In this document: positions 1 through 12,722 of the stretch, piece after piece
Layout of the letters: every line of letters starts with the position of its first letter
Numbering within the stretch: the stretch's first letter is position 1
Source of the DNA: Eumeta japonica
Taxonomy: Eukaryota; Arthropoda; Insecta; Lepidoptera; Psychidae
Length of the DNA stretch: 64,000 nt
Assembly: GCA_005406025.1 (NCBI GenBank)
Contig: BGZK01001566.1
Span: 1-64,000, forward strand
Direction of reading: 5' to 3'
Made by a program: the position numbers and the translations under genes
The notes under the pieces: generated by a model
The model's input: the letters and a program-made list of their open reading frames with translations, nothing else
Databases searched by the model: none
What the model was told of the DNA's origin: nothing

Positions 1-1005
1 CGCTCAAAGCCAGCTGTCCGCCAGCGCGATGGCTCCACAAACACCCACGTCTCTATACAGCTAGACCTTCGCTGCAGCTAGTGTGATCGATGCCCGCTCT
101 AGCTGTGGTAGTTTCACGAAGGGTGTGTAAGGATAAATGATTGCATGATTCGTAGGTAAGTCGTAATAAGGAGGCGTCTGACTGTACTCCTGTCTGTTCG
201 CCTAGATTTCGTTATAGTGGATCATGGATTCGCTCTAGCTGTGGTGGTTTCATGAACGGTGTGTAAGGATCATGATCGGTAATCGTGGGAGGCGTCTGGC
301 TGTACTCCTGTCTGTTCGCCTAGATTTCGTTATAGTGGATCATGGATCGCTCTAGCTGTGGTGGTTTCATGAACGGTGTGTAAGGATAAATGATTGCATG
401 ATACGTAGGTAAGTCGTAATAAGGAGGCGTCTGGCTGTACTCCTGTCTGTTCGCTTAGATTTCGTTATAGTGGATCATGGATCCGCTCTAGCTGTGGTGG
501 TTTCATGGTGTGTGGGATAAATTATTGCATGATTCTTAGGTAAGTCGTGAGGCAGGAAGCTGTCCTTTTCCTGTCTGTTCGCCTAGATTTCGTTATGGTG
601 GATGGATCCTCTCAGCTAATGGGTTTCATGGTGTGGTAAGGATAAATGATTGCATGATTGGTAGGTGCAGTCGTGATCAAGGCGTCTGGCTGTACTCCTG
701 TCTGTTCGCTTAGATTTCGTTATAGTGGATCATGGATCCGCTCTAGCTGTGGTGGTTTCATGGTGTGTAAGGATAAATGATTGCATGATTGGTAGGTAGG
801 TCGTGATCGGAAGGCGTCTGGCTGTACTCCTGTCTGTTCGCCTAGATTTCGTTATAGTGGATCTTGGATCCGCTCTAGCTGTGGTGGTTTCATGGTGTGT
901 AAGGATAAATGATTGCATGATTCGTATGTAAGTCGTGATCGGAAGGCGTCTGGCTGTACTCCTGTCTGTTCGCCTAGATTTCGTTATACTGGATCATAGA
1001 TCATT
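1..1005. repeat. Tandem array (satellite/minisatellite) of ~117-136 bp units
   Basis: Seven successive units begin with a recognisable 'cgctctagctgtggtgg' word near 95, 231, 348, 484, 608 (degenerate), 739 and 871. Each then carries 'tttcatg', 'gtgtaaggataaatgattg', 'ggcgtctggctgtactcctg' and 'gcctagatttcgttatagtg' in the same order. Unit length varies (about 136, 117, 136, 124, 131 and 132 bp) through small internal deletions; the 231 unit lacks most of the 'aaatgattgcatgatt' middle. Bases 1-94 are only loosely related and may be a decayed edge. The array ends about 1005, where AT-rich unique sequence starts. Open frames read through it repeat themselves and are by-products of the tandem structure. 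It may continue upstream of the window. Confidence 0.93.
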
Positions 1006-1904
1006 TTATATCGTCATCATTATCAAAGATAATGCCTTACAGAGGTTTTTATAAAGCACATTTTCCAGTCTGTAGCACAGCTCGATTTAATGATTCGTCG
1101 TGCCGTGAAGAAAAATTCTATGGAAATCTAAGATAATATTTAAAAATATCATCAGACTCTAGTATGGAGGCAAATCTTAGTGAACTAAATTCATAGCTCT
1201 TTGAAGATAAATTTCAGAAAAAAATCTTGAAACACAAAATCAGTGTATGCGTACTATTTAGAAAATTTTAAAACATTTGTGAATATACATTTACGTATTT
1301 TTTTCTTTGTTGTTTTCTAAGGTAATGACTTTTGTATTTTTATTTTCGTATTTTCAAATTTCGAAATATTAAATGAAAGATTAATGTCTGGTTAAAGTAT
1401 TTTCCTTAATAATAAGAGCAGACCTAGCACTAGAATTTTCCAACTTTTTGATTTGCTAATGCTAAATTAAAGTAATTCGAAAGAAATATTCGTTCAAAAA
1501 AGATTTTGATATATAATTTAAAGAAAAAAAATTAAACTAACAAAAAGAGATTATTTATATTCCTGTAAGTTATTTATATTCCTGTAGACCTACGAATTAT
1601 GCTTGTTCTTTGTTCTTTAGCTTATAGGTATAGTGTCTTGTGCTTAAGTAGAGACCACTAGTTATCAATGACCAAGAAGTTATAAATATTATGATTTTAA
1701 TGTCACAGTTAAAAATGAATACCCGTAGAGGTTTTATACTATCGTTATACACATAAGATTTTTTTTCTAATCTAGGAAATAATAAACTTTTAAGGTCAAC
1801 TGGAAATCGGCGAAACGGTTTCTCAAATAGGTTAAGGTGTAACGATTTCTCAAAACATTAAATAATGTAGATGCACCTCATGTTCAATTACTTGATCAAC
1901 TGTA
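1006..1904. other. AT-rich spacer with one short tandem duplication
   Basis: No coding or RNA signal seen. The only structure is a 17-bp exact direct duplication ('ttatttatattcctgta' at 1551-1567 and 1570-1586). Confidence 0.6.
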
Positions 1905-2240
1905 GAGTCCTGGAGCCCTGCTGTGGTCAACTTGGCCGCAGCACGAAATGGGGCGGATCGACCAGTGGGATACCACACTTTCACAGAACACAGACGTGCA
2001 GAAACAGCTTCCACTGTTGCCTTTAGTTCAATGAATGAGAGTTCCTGTGCCCCACTCCTTCTCTATCAATCTTTCTATTGCTACCCAAGAGGCCGGCGAC
2101 GTACTGGTGACTCATCCGCGAGCATTCATGGGCAGTGATGACCATCTATCCTGTGATGGCTCGCAAGCTCGTTTTACCCTCGAACGTGTTATAAAAAAGT
2201 TCGAGTACTACCGCTATTCTAGTACTAGCTAAATTCTGTT
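1905..2240 (+). repeat. Interspersed repeat family A, copy 1 (SINE-like)
   Basis: This segment shares ordered words with 40385-40690: 'gaccagtggga' / 'gaccagtggaa', 'cacaga' / 'cacaaa' before 'acgtg', 'tttagttcaatgaatgagag' / 'tttagttcagtaaatgaaag', and 'ctcgcaagctcgtt' / 'ctcgcatgcccgtt' followed by 'gttataaaaa' / 'gctatgaaaaa'. Two diverged copies on the same strand identify a dispersed family of about 310-335 bp. It resembles a SINE common in Lepidoptera, from memory. The A-rich tail near 2195 fits a retroposed element. The short open frames here are incidental. Confidence 0.7.
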
Positions 2241-2429
2241 TGGTTACCAACCCGCATACTGTTAATGTTCCCATCAAAATAGCAGAAATGACGACAGGAG
2301 TAACGGAACGAACAATCTCAGGATTGCATCAGGTTATATGTCTTGTATGTGATTCGTACATTTTGATTGCACTTGAAAACCGTTAACTATTTATCAATTT
2401 TTCTGTTACAATGTAAATGGTTGGAATAG

Positions 2430-2660
2430 TCAATTAGCTTCTAAACAGAGGGCATTGAGATCGATCCTGACCACAGACGAATTGACCAATAAAATATTAA
2501 TTTAAAGCACATTAAATAGCTTAGTGCCTCGGACAGCACGATAAACTAATATATCTATTGCGATGACTATGTCCAAGACCAACAGTATATATTAGATTGT
2601 AATAGATCGTTACCAACCACCAGCTCAAACTGAGCCGGCGTAGAGGTCTTAAGGTCTCAA
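2430..2660 (+). repeat. Degraded SINE, family B, copy 1 (body of a tRNA-headed SINE)
   Basis: The stretch 'gatcgatcctgaccacagac' followed by 'gaattgacc', and later 'gtgcctcggacagcacgat', matches the better-preserved copy at 50470-50770, which reads 'ggattcgagcctgacc', 'aaagacgaattcatc', then 'gtgcctcggagaacacgtt'. Only the part from the B-box region onward is recognisable; the tRNA-like 5' end is lost. The rest (2560-2660) is plausibly tail but is not matched inside this window. Confidence 0.6.
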
Positions 2661-3009
2661 TACGAAATAAAAAGATTGCAGACAGGGCGTACGCCCCTTG
2701 GCAATGGAGTTGTTATAGCTAAAATCCTGATATAATTTAATGCGAATACGTTACAACTTCGAAAAAAAATATTTTGATGGAATAGAGGACTGAGAAGACT
2801 ATAATAAACAAATAAAATCCCTGAAAGAAATTGTGCAATTGTCTATACAGTTCTAAAAATGTAAGACGGAAATCCAAGAAAAATCGTGTAACAATATATT
2901 TTCTCACAAGAAAATCCATCAATACGCTAAGAGTACACCGGAGAACAACGAAATGGAATTCCAAACCTTTCAGCGGGGGCATTTCATGAAAAAACAACTC
3001 CAATACAAT
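2661..3009. other. AT-rich spacer
   Basis: It holds a 91-codon minus-strand open frame (2737-3012) rich in F, L, I and Y, as expected from AT-rich noncoding DNA. Nothing else was recognised. Confidence 0.5.
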
Positions 3010-3600
3010 CAATTACGGGCGCTGGCGCTGTCAAAAGAAAAGTCGCCCGGGGAGGAACAGGTAAAGAACACAAATAAAAACCGGGCGCCGACAAAACAGT
3101 GATTAATGACGAAATGCACTCGAAAACAAACTGTCGAACTTCTTCAAATTCCCCATACAGACGCCTCGGGAACAGCCCCCGAGAATAATGGTTTCCTTAA
3201 TAGTTTCGCTCGCTCGCGAAAGGGCTTATACGACGGTGCATCTGTTACAAGGTTTGATATTCTAGTCCGTTCACGATTGAGTCGAATCTCGTCCCCGTCC
3301 TATTGAATGCCAGGGTAACCTTACGCGTTCCGTTCAAGCGGGAACTTCCTTCCAAGGATTCCGTTGCTTATTTTTTATTGTCGCGGAAACATCGCGGGCG
3401 GACATGCGCTTCCGGGTCTTTGCTCGGGTAATTGTCACGGTCCCATTACGCCGTTTGACAGATCGCCCCGGGGCCACAGGCGCCCCCACGCGCCGAGGAA
3501 GGGAAAAGCGATTACTATGACAATGGAATCCGAAAGGGAAGCTTTATGGTGTTTCGTCGTACGCGAGTGATCGTGTTCGCGGTTTCATTGAGGGTCCTTA
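3010..3600. promoter_or_regulatory. CpG-rich island, candidate regulatory element 1
   Basis: About 590 bp of CpG-rich sequence with sharp edges inside AT-rich DNA. It holds CpG clusters near 3010-3100, 3220-3300, 3390-3510 and 3550-3590. Other words are Ets-like 'acttccttcc' at about 3346 and a 'ccttataaattta' word near 3597. No reading frame crosses it with protein-like content: 66- and 68-codon frames exist but are not convincing. No splice sites were identified. Regulatory function is inferred from composition only. Confidence 0.42.
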
Positions 3601-5059
3601 TAAATTTAACGAGTCGCAATCGTTTGATTATGACTTTTGATCGATGATTTTATCATTCTACAATAAAATTAAATCATATAATATCTGTCCGCACGTCGGT
3701 TTAGATATCAAATATTCTCAAAATTTCTTCATATTTTATAAAAGATTTGGTATAGTTTTTCCTACGTTTGGATTTCGGCACGTTACTTTCGACTTTGTAA
3801 CCAATTGTATTTAATAAAACGGTCTGATAAAAAAAACGGTTTAAATCGAGCGTTGGACCAAAGCTGCTTTTGCGACTGCGGTCGTATAATCAAGCTACTA
3901 GTTCGTCACTTCTCAATGTAGTAATTTTGCCACTAATAACCCTATATATTAGGGTAATTAGTGGCAATATATTAGGTAACCATCGACAGTAAACTGGATT
4001 CATGTTAATGATAATACAAACCGGGTCCAAGCAATACAACTTCATGTGTGTAACTTTTTACAGCTACGTATACAGAATGATAAATCGTAAATTCTCGAGG
4101 CTAGCTCCCATATCCAGGGCGATTACTAAATCAGATTGCTGGATATACAAAAAAAAAAATATAAGTCGAATTATATGATTCAACATATGATACATTTGCT
4201 TCGCATTTGAATTGTTCGATTCCCGGTTAAGCAGTGTCTTTCTTCTACATCTCTACGTTCCTCCAAATTTCAACGCAAGATAGATTTAATTATTTATTAA
4301 CTCTATTTGTGTCGATAACTTCAATAGTATCGATAGATAGCTTATCTCAGCTGTATACTCCTATGCCTGAAAAGGAACAACGCTTGTATAGTATGGCAAC
4401 ATTGAGCATATTTATGCATTTAAGAATTACAGTGATTGTATGTATATTTAAGAAACTGCCGTCGAGACAACAACAATTGTGATAATGTAATAAGAAGAAT
4501 GAAAATTAAAATTAAGTTTAGAAAATTAAAGAAACCTTTTAATTACCAACAAAAATTTGCACGCCTCGTGAAACTGTTTTTTAACGATGTATGGATCTCA
4601 GGAAGTCCAGACGATTTTTTCAAAATTCCACGTTCGTTTCTGATCTTCCACATCTCCGACCAACTCCACAGCTCAGTCTAAAATTTCAGTCATATTTTCA
4701 GGTTCCCTTTGGCTGTTGCAAGAATTTTTTATAAACACGTTCAACACTATTTCAAGTAGATAAAACAATCTAATAGTACAGGTTTATATTTTTTATGCAT
4801 AACATGGGTTCGCACCTCAATAGACTTTTGCTTGCATCTTGCACACCGAGACAATGCAAACCCCAGCGCACTAATTCAAAACAGACAATCTATTTTATTT
4901 TAATATAAACTTCATTTCGAATCGAAATCGAATTGAATTCAATCGAAAATTTACCATATCTCTAAGTAAATAAAAAAGTAAAGTAAATTCGTGATATCGA
5001 TTTTCAAAAATAATGTTACAAGAACGGATCATTTTAAGATCATATTTAATTCAATTACA
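3601..5059. other. AT-rich spacer
   Basis: Apart from the hairpin at 3927-3967, nothing was recognised. The 82- and 81-codon frames around 4234-4681 overlap in different phases and have no family resemblance. Confidence 0.5.
3927..3967. repeat. Hairpin, 18-bp arms, 5-nt loop, one mismatch
   Basis: The left arm 'ttgccactaataacccta' (3927-3944) and right arm 'tagggtaattagtggcaa' (3950-3967) are reverse complements except for one base. The loop is 'tatat'. One of the near-perfect short hairpins in this window. Confidence 0.9.
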
Positions 5060-5300
5060 CAACCTCCAATAAAATGCACGAGGTCAGAATCGAGCGTAGA
5101 GACGAACTTCGTTCGTGGTGTTGGTAATGCGGCTTTTTAATGGCCCACCGAATTTATGGGCTCGAGGAAATCAATGGGACGTGTTTAGGTACAACAGACA
5201 CTTGGCTTGAGTCACTGAATAATTCCTGTTCTTATCGCAGATCGCCATCGATCGGCACTCGTTTATGGTTTCGTTTCATGTTTTACGACCTATAAGTAAA
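5060..5300. promoter_or_regulatory. Candidate regulatory element 2
   Basis: A local rise in CpG with homeodomain-type words: 'ctttttaatggccc' near 5133 and 'aatttatgggctcg' near 5151. A 'cgatcggcactcgtttatgg' tract lies near 5250. No coding frame fits. The call rests on composition and motif words only. Confidence 0.33.
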
Positions 5301-7049
5301 TGTGAGTCTATTTTGTAGATCGGCAGGCTTTCTAGAGCCTAAGTTGACTGTAAAATTTGAAGCTAAGTTGATAGGACAGAATTTTTGTAAAATATTTAAA
5401 CCTACAATGACATCATCAATGGTCCTATTGTGAAGATTTTATAGTTTTGGAATACTATTTGTTGTAACTTATAGTAAGTTAGTATATCAAATTAAACAGA
5501 TTAAAACATTTATGTATGCTTCATTGAATACTGTTAAAATGTTTTAATACAATATGTCCCTTTGTAAATTAATTGCTTCAAGTAAAGTTTGAGATTCTAT
5601 ATTGGACGGGTATGTTGTTTTACCGATTTGGACAGTGTAAAATGTGTTCATTCTAATTAGGTAGAGCCTAACCTGGTTTCATATAATATTTAAAAACATG
5701 AAACATATTGTTGTTTAAAAAATGGAAAAAAATATGTTTATTTTTTGGTTAAAGTACGTTTATGACGTACTTTACCTTGTGTTATTCCTCAAAAATGTGG
5801 CACCAAAATTAAGTATTTATGTGGAATTATATTTACAAACCCAGGTATAACAGTCTTTTTTATCAACATTGGTTCAATAGTTCCTTTGTTACATAGTAAT
5901 GAAGTTTGCATTACTGCACAATTACTTAGATTCTCCTACTTTCTACACGTTCTTCTTTACAAAAGCTGGTTGAGTTGTAAATTTTTATTACCCATTCATT
6001 AAAAAACGTTAAAATTAAATGATTTTACAAGCAAAAATAAACCGCATTCAATAATTAACTATTGAAAACGCTTTGTTGTTTTTTGTGTTGGTGCCAACTA
6101 AAACTAAATTATGCCCAAGATCTGATGAGGAATCCAAAAGACGGACATAGGAACTCTTCAAGAAAACAAATCTGTCCTGTTGTTTTTGCGCTTGTTTGGT
6201 TTGTCGGGATAGATATTATAGCTCTAAATAGTATCCAGGGTCTAATAAGCAAACCAGAAGGCAGCCAAAAGATCTACTCGACAAACCAAGATATCCATGT
6301 CATGATTGACCTCTTGTACTAAAAAGAAAGAAAAATTTAATAAATGTAAGTAGGTAACCATTTTTAAAAAGAAACTTTCATTTACAAACTATTGCATTGA
6401 ACAGCAAAAAATATTATTTGTAATTAGTGAAGTTAAATAGTAAAGCCAAGGTAAGATTCCTCATACTTGGATCTAAAAGGTTGAAGCGGATATACCTTAA
6501 GCTTTTTCTAGTATTATAGTTATTATATGATATGTAGAAATAAATTTCTTGTAGGAAAGATAGTTAATTTTAGTATTTAATTTTATGAACTAACAAATAT
6601 TATTTTGTAATTTTATTTCAATAGTTTATAAAGAAAAACTAATTTTTAGTTTATTTTATTTCCTGTGTGATATTAGCAGTGGTGTCTACTTATCTACCCA
6701 CCTGTGGATTTGCTGAGAGTGATATAACAAAGTAAATTTGTTATATTATACATGTAATCGGTGTCTTTATTTTACTGAGCTTTGTTTTTAAATTTATTTT
6801 TAAAAAACAACTTATTGACATTGTAGTGATTAACCTTATTTTAATATAACATCCCGACTTTTATATCGCAAAAAAAAATCACATTTTGTCACTTTAACCG
6901 AAACGTACGTTGTCTTAACCGTTACGTGAACGCGATCATTGTCGGAAATCGTGTAATCTATTTATCGATAAAAGTAGATGGAGTAGACAAAACGATTTCA
7001 TTACACGAATAAATTGTACTTATACACATTTAATTATATCTAGTAAGCC
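5301..7049. other. AT-rich spacer
   Basis: A plus-strand 86-codon frame at 6062-6322 sits in slightly less AT-rich sequence but resembles nothing I know. The remainder is simple AT-rich sequence. Confidence 0.5.
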
Positions 7050-7210
7050 AAGAGAGTGAACTACAGTTACGCGAGACGAGAAGGGCTGGTTGAAGCATTG
7101 CGGCATCGCCTTAATGAGCGGTCGGCAGCTCTCTCAATCCATCAGCGGTTCTATTACAAAAACGCCGTTTCTTATTTCGCGAACGCTGTAACGTGTTGGG
7201 GTTTCTTCAG
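7050..7210. promoter_or_regulatory. Candidate regulatory element 3
   Basis: A short CpG-bearing patch ('gttacgcgagacgagaaggg', 'gcattgcggcatcgcctta', 'cttatttcgcgaacgctg') bounded by T- and A-rich DNA. The 63-codon frame through it has no recognisable domain. Confidence 0.32.
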
Positions 7211-8559
7211 TATTTTGTTTAACTGTTTTTTTTTTACGCATGTGTAGGTACGCATATTTATCTTTTTCCATGATTTTTGAGGTACCAAATAAGCGTTCAG
7301 ACGAAAAGCATTCTACTTGAAGAGAAAAGGAGATAGGTGTATATATATAAATAATTAATTTCTACTACAAATTGGCAAGATGTAAATAAATATGTTTGTG
7401 CTAGACACGATTTGTAAAATATCGCTTTTCTATGTTGCACAAGAACCTTCTCTATTTTTTCGGAGGTCACTTTTGCCGATCGACCGTTATTAATACAAAA
7501 CTTCTTGACTTCTTTGACTGACATTACACTTCTAAATAACGTAATGGAAAATGTATGAGATCTTTGTCCCGCATTAAAAGTTCAAACTATTTTATGATGT
7601 CATCACTGCGAAAAAATTAAAAATTATTAACAAACATGTAATTACTACTTCATAAGAAATTACATAATCTACACAAAAAAAAAAAACAAAACTATACGTA
7701 CGAACTTACGCAACGCATTTGAAACTCATAGGAAGAAATACAACTATAATCCTGTATTAGATAGACAATTTCAAATAAAATTCACATTTTTACAGAGAGA
7801 TTTGACTCTATAAAAGCCAGTAATAGCTCTTTATAGAGTCAAAACGCACCTCAATAAAACAGAGAGCAGAAATTAGCATTTCGGTTTTTTCTCGTTCAGT
7901 CGCTTTGATACCTTCTTACGGAGCACTCGTACGCGCAGTGATTTCTGTTATTTATTATATAACCCACCGTTCATTACTATCAGAAGTCGACATGCCTAGT
8001 TGTGTTTTACTTTATTTTTGTTTTAAATGAATGCAATGGAGAAGGTAGCTGAATTTTCGTTATATTAACACACCTAAATGGTTATTTGAAATTAATTGTT
8101 TGTACGATGATCTTCAGATAACGGCGATCAGAAAATCTATGATCTTTACCGTAATTTTGATGGTACAATGTCAGATATATTTTTATGATCATCTTTGTCA
8201 TAAAATAGTACGATGTATGAAGCTTAGATACCACATTTCACTGTGTTGTATTTTTTTTCTATATTTTGTCACTTTAAACTCAACATCACAGTTTTTGGTA
8301 AAATTTACGATAATATGGATCCAAAATTAACAGTGGATCAAATGACGAAACAAAAGGAAAATGATCAATGATGGATTAGAAAACACCATGACAACAAACA
8401 ATATACAATATAATTTCTCTTACATTTAACAAAGTTATTCATTAAAAAATCATTAGAATACTGTTAGTATACAAAATATATTGCACTAGCAAACTAAATA
8501 TTAAATATTCATTCGCCTAGTGGCATAACTAGCTGCACAATTGCATACACAGTTGCATA
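7211..8559. other. AT-rich spacer
   Basis: Contains the 7801-7843 hairpin and a 76-codon frame (8100-8330) rich in Y, F, I and C with no family resemblance. Confidence 0.5.
7801..7843. repeat. Perfect hairpin, 14-bp arms
   Basis: 'tttgactctataaa' (7801-7814) and its exact reverse complement (7830-7843) are separated by 15 nt. Confidence 0.92.
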
Positions 8560-8850
8560 AGTCGATCCGTGCTCCACTGCATGTTATTCAAATACTTCCT
8601 CCACACATGTCGTTCTCATACCTACAGGAAATTAATTAGTCATAGCTGTCCATACGCAATGGGCAAGTTGCAAAATCGGTCTACATGCGCACAACTCGCT
8701 TGGAACGCTTTACGATTTGAATTCAGACGCACGATTGGTCGCGGATGCCATGACTGCGGACAAACTGCGATGTAATTGGTGATTGACATGTGAGAGTTCT
8801 CTGATTGGCCGTTTAAACTGTGCCGTGAGTGCATTTAGAAAGTTTAGAAG
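8560..8850. promoter_or_regulatory. Candidate regulatory element 4 with three CCAAT-type boxes
   Basis: Three 'attgg' (inverted CCAAT) cores lie at 8734-8738, 8775-8779 and 8804-8808, in contexts 'acgattggtcgcgg', 'gtaattggtgattg' and 'ctgattggccg'. Clustered CCAAT boxes are typical of NF-Y-bound promoters or enhancers. The surrounding 290 bp is less AT-rich than its flanks. Overlapping 64-68 codon frames on both strands are incidental. Confidence 0.4.
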
Positions 8851-10025
8851 AGACATTTCTGAAAATTGATGTGTTTTCTTGAACAATAATTCATTTCTTC
8901 CGGTCAATAAGTATGTCGAGAAATATATCTAATGCAAATGAATAACTGGGAAAATGTCTTTTGTTTATCATCCAACAGCGAACTGACCATTAAAAACTGG
9001 AGCCTTAAAATATTTCAATCAATACCGTTACCAACACTACAGCTACAAAAATCCGACAACTCGAAAAGCGAATCACTCTCCACAATGACCATAAAGGTAT
9101 ACCTATCAGTATTATTTCGACAATGACTACGTCCAGAAATGTCCAAGATGTTGTCGTAAAAATGTCAGAAAAATATATTCAATATTCAGTACTTTTATGA
9201 AACTACTTTTGTACTTCTAACAAAACTGTGTTTATGTAATTTACCAAATCAAGTTTGTTGAAATACAAAATCAGTTTAACATACTGGTCCCGCGATGCGG
9301 CAACTTTCAGATATAAAGCTTGAAAAGAAAAATAGTACATTTTCATCCCAGCCAAATGGCCGAGAAGCAATAGTGTAGTAAGTCTGATAGTCGACACACT
9401 TGTAGCGTCACGTAAACTTTTTTGTTATCGCTATCTACTTAATAATCTAAGAAACAGTTCGTTCAACAACAAATAGTCTTAATAACAAAATAGCCTTGTG
9501 TAGAAGCAATACAATTGTTTCTTAAAAATAACAAGGAAACATTTTGTTGGAATTTTCATAAAAAAGTGTCTTTCTATTTTACGAAATACTGTTATCAACA
9601 TAAGCTTTGAATAATGTTACTTTTAACTACGAATAATATTTGAATTTGTAAAGTAAAATAAACAATCGTCATTACATTTTTTTTAATATATATTATATAT
9701 TTTGTGTTCTTTTTACAAATCATTATTTATTTATTATACCCTCACTTACCTGCTGCACCTAGACTTACATTCGTGCCTTAATGATCTGTACCATTGTACG
9801 CGTTCCTAACTCATTACCGATTGAAAATATCAATTAGGACTCGGAAAGAAAACATGAACGTCGAAAAATACAAGTTATGGGTCGTCGATTAATCATGTGA
9901 TTTTAGCAACTTTTAACCCGGTGATACGTGGTGATATTCTAGATTTACGCCCCCTTTCTCTAACAAAAATCACGTTTAATTTATTGATGAAAAAAAAATT
10001 TTTTTTTTTTTAGAAAATATCTTTA
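8851..10025. other. AT-rich spacer
   Basis: No recognised feature; long A and T runs near 9990-10010. Confidence 0.5.
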
Positions 10026-10215
10026 AATACAGGTACACTGGAGCGACGGGTGATGTCGCCGCGGGGGCGAGGAAGGAAAATAAATACACGCGATATGTCA
10101 CTGTAGATATTTCGTGATTTTTTTTTTGAACCACGTCCCCCTGCGAAACCTCACGTGAGTAATCGACGATCCCTTAGATGAGCTTAAGTTCTGCAAAGGC
10201 ACATGAGCTGTACTC
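10026..10215. promoter_or_regulatory. Candidate regulatory element 5 with E-box
   Basis: A GC-rich core ('gatgtcgccgcgggggcgag') is followed by a palindromic CACGTG E-box ('tcacgtga', 10151-10158), a bHLH-type site. No frame. Confidence 0.38.
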
Positions 10216-12085
10216 TCCTAGAGATCTAATATTGGCGTTTCATATGGGTTTTACAAATAAATATGAGAACGTCTCTGAATGTTTTTTTTTGTAGCGGTAA
10301 TTAAGAAATTATATAATACATAGCTAATTTGTTATATATATAATTAAATTATAAAATAAATTATTAATATTTATTAAAATAAAAATGCACCGTGTTCTTA
10401 TTATTGTTTTTAATCCCTTAACACATCATATCCTGACGTATATCATGAATACCACTAAAATAAAATGTAGGTAACCCAAATTTAGAAGTTCTGGCATAAC
10501 AAATATCATTTTAACTATTCAATGTATTTAATGAATTATATCACCATAAGCTACATCTAACAGATTTATGCTCTATAGGAACATTACGAAAATGGCAAGT
10601 GTACATCGCTATAAGGCTCAGTAGGCTTTCCTTGGTCTTGAAGTTTCTTCTTATGGACAATAATCACAATCCCCGGATATACCAAAATAGTCGGCGTCTA
10701 ATCAAAAGATGTATGCCAAATCAGTTGGACTGCGAGCCTTGGACGCTAATTTTATGCCAAGTATTACATCTTAGCTTACAGTCTGTACGTATATACGCAC
10801 GCTGCGCATGACCATTTTGATTTAAGCGGTAAAGCGGTTTTTTCTGGTATTTGTGTCTACGAAATGATCCTCGACTTAACATAGATTTCTCGTGATAAAA
10901 GTTCATCGATGATCTGAAACACAAAGAGTATTATCGCTATAATATTTGAATGAGCAATGTGATAGGGCAACAGAGCTTTGCTGAGCGTCTTTCGCGTTCG
11001 ACTTGAGAATATAATGACCTTCCACCGGAAAGGTTGTTAATGTTTATTTCCAAAAATAAATATTTAGTTACATAATATTTATACACAACGGAGTTTACCT
11101 ACTCTCGTGTTAGCAATGTCACGCAATGTCATCTATTTAACTAAAATTTACGTCATGTGGCTCCATCTGTTGTAAACAATTTTTTGTTAAGCGTACTAGT
11201 ACCGCGGTATTATATTTAGTATCGTATATGACCACAATCCAAAATACTACTATATGGCACTATAGAGCAATAAAAAATATTTAAATTGCCCTTTTTCCGG
11301 AACGACACCTATATAGCAAAAATTTAAACGAAAAACGTTCTTAATGTACAAACTTTTATCGAAACCGTCAGCCAACGTTTCCGAAACACCAATATGCCAA
11401 GGAGATGCTTTACGAATGTAAGGAGTCACGGCGTGTAACTTGTACGTTTGTAAATTACAATTTTATGGGCAATAGGTACTTAATTATGAAGTAAAAGTTC
11501 TCGTCGATGATATACTATCGTTTGATCTTTCCCGCTCGTCGTCATCTGTTAATCATGGTCATTCCCTTTATTCATACATTTTGTCGAGACGAAATATATG
11601 AATAACCATTTCGTTTGCGATTGAGAGCTAGTTACTAAGTATCGGAACGAACACGTAGTGATGTACTCGTCTTTAGTTTTTCCAATAAACAAAATATTAC
11701 CTTTTAAAAAAAATACTAGGAGAATGACGAATTTAATGTTTTTCTGTTATTATTTGTATTTTATGAGTAGTGTAGAAATGCAAGCAGGGTTTAGAACATC
11801 TTTATATGTATACAAAAGACATTCATTTAAAATTAATATAACAAGACTAAGGTCCAAAAGTAGAGTTATCCATACATAACTAAAATGTTGAAGCAAAAAT
11901 GTCTAATCTATATTTGAAGATAAATTAGACAGTCATGTATATTTTTACTCGTAACGTATATTTAAGATAGTTACTTGAATTTACGAGACGTAATGTGTCT
12001 ATAATCATCGATCACTTAATTCACAGGAATCGCATATAAATAAAAGTGTACATTTCCCAAATCAAAGGTGGAAATAAATACAGAT
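10216..12085. other. AT-rich spacer
   Basis: A less AT-rich patch at about 10600-10900 was not identified. A near-duplicate word 'caatgtcacgcaatgtca' occurs near 11115. Short frames (70, 67 and 73 codons) show no domains. Confidence 0.5.
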
Positions 12086-12500
12086 ATTGGTTAGCGACTG
12101 GCCGTGCGCAATAGTTTCGACAGTCCAAGTCCGGACATCAACGTCGCATCGGCGACAACAGCCTTCAGCACTCAGCAATCAGTATTGGGACAAGATCGAC
12201 TTGAAATGCAAATCTCTCAGTCTGAAACGAAAAGGTTGCGGAAGGCTATGCCTTTACGGCGGGACAACAGAAGCACAAAAAGATTATACATAGAAACTTT
12301 CGACTACACAACTGATTGGACTGCTAACTTGTGCCCGCGGCTCGGCCTGCGTGGTCCTACAATTGATTTTATTTTGCTATTAATGATACCAATCCGATAT
12401 TGTTGTCGATTGGAATCCCGTTATTTCCGATTTAGTTCTGTTCTATGTTCCAATGGTATGTCTCTTTGCTTTCCGATTGTGCTATAGCTCTCAATGTAGT
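12086..12500 (+). other. Decayed repeat or noncoding patch carrying the longest open frame in the window
   Basis: Frame 12104-12487 has 127 codons, the longest here, overlapped by a 68-codon frame in another phase (12087-12293). The protein shows no motif, signal peptide or domain I recognise, and its C-terminal half is what AT-rich DNA would give. The word 'cccgcggctcggcctgcgtg' near 12337 resembles the 'cccgcggcttcgcccgcgtg' head of lepidopteran RTE-derived repeats, from memory. That favours repeat DNA over a gene. A small real exon cannot be excluded. Confidence 0.3.
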
Positions 12501-12722
12501 AACGACACCTAGTAATAATAGGATATAGTACCGACAAAAGATGCAGTGTAAAAAACTTATCGTACGTTCTAATTTACTCTGACGTTCATATTGTTAAGCC
12601 GTTATCATTAACCTTGTAGTTATATAATCGGATTGTTGACACTCTCTCTTGCTTTACTTTCTGTCTCACCTTCTCACACCGTGTCTACCTCTCCTTCCTC
12701 CCTATTGAAAAGGAGAAAAGTG

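Noticed and set aside
95..1005. CRISPR array
   Set aside because: Units are contiguous 117-136 bp repeats with no unique spacers, in a eukaryotic context.
12104..12487. 127-codon open frame as a gene
   Set aside because: No recognisable domain, an overlapping frame in another phase, and a repeat-like phrase inside; reported only as a patch.
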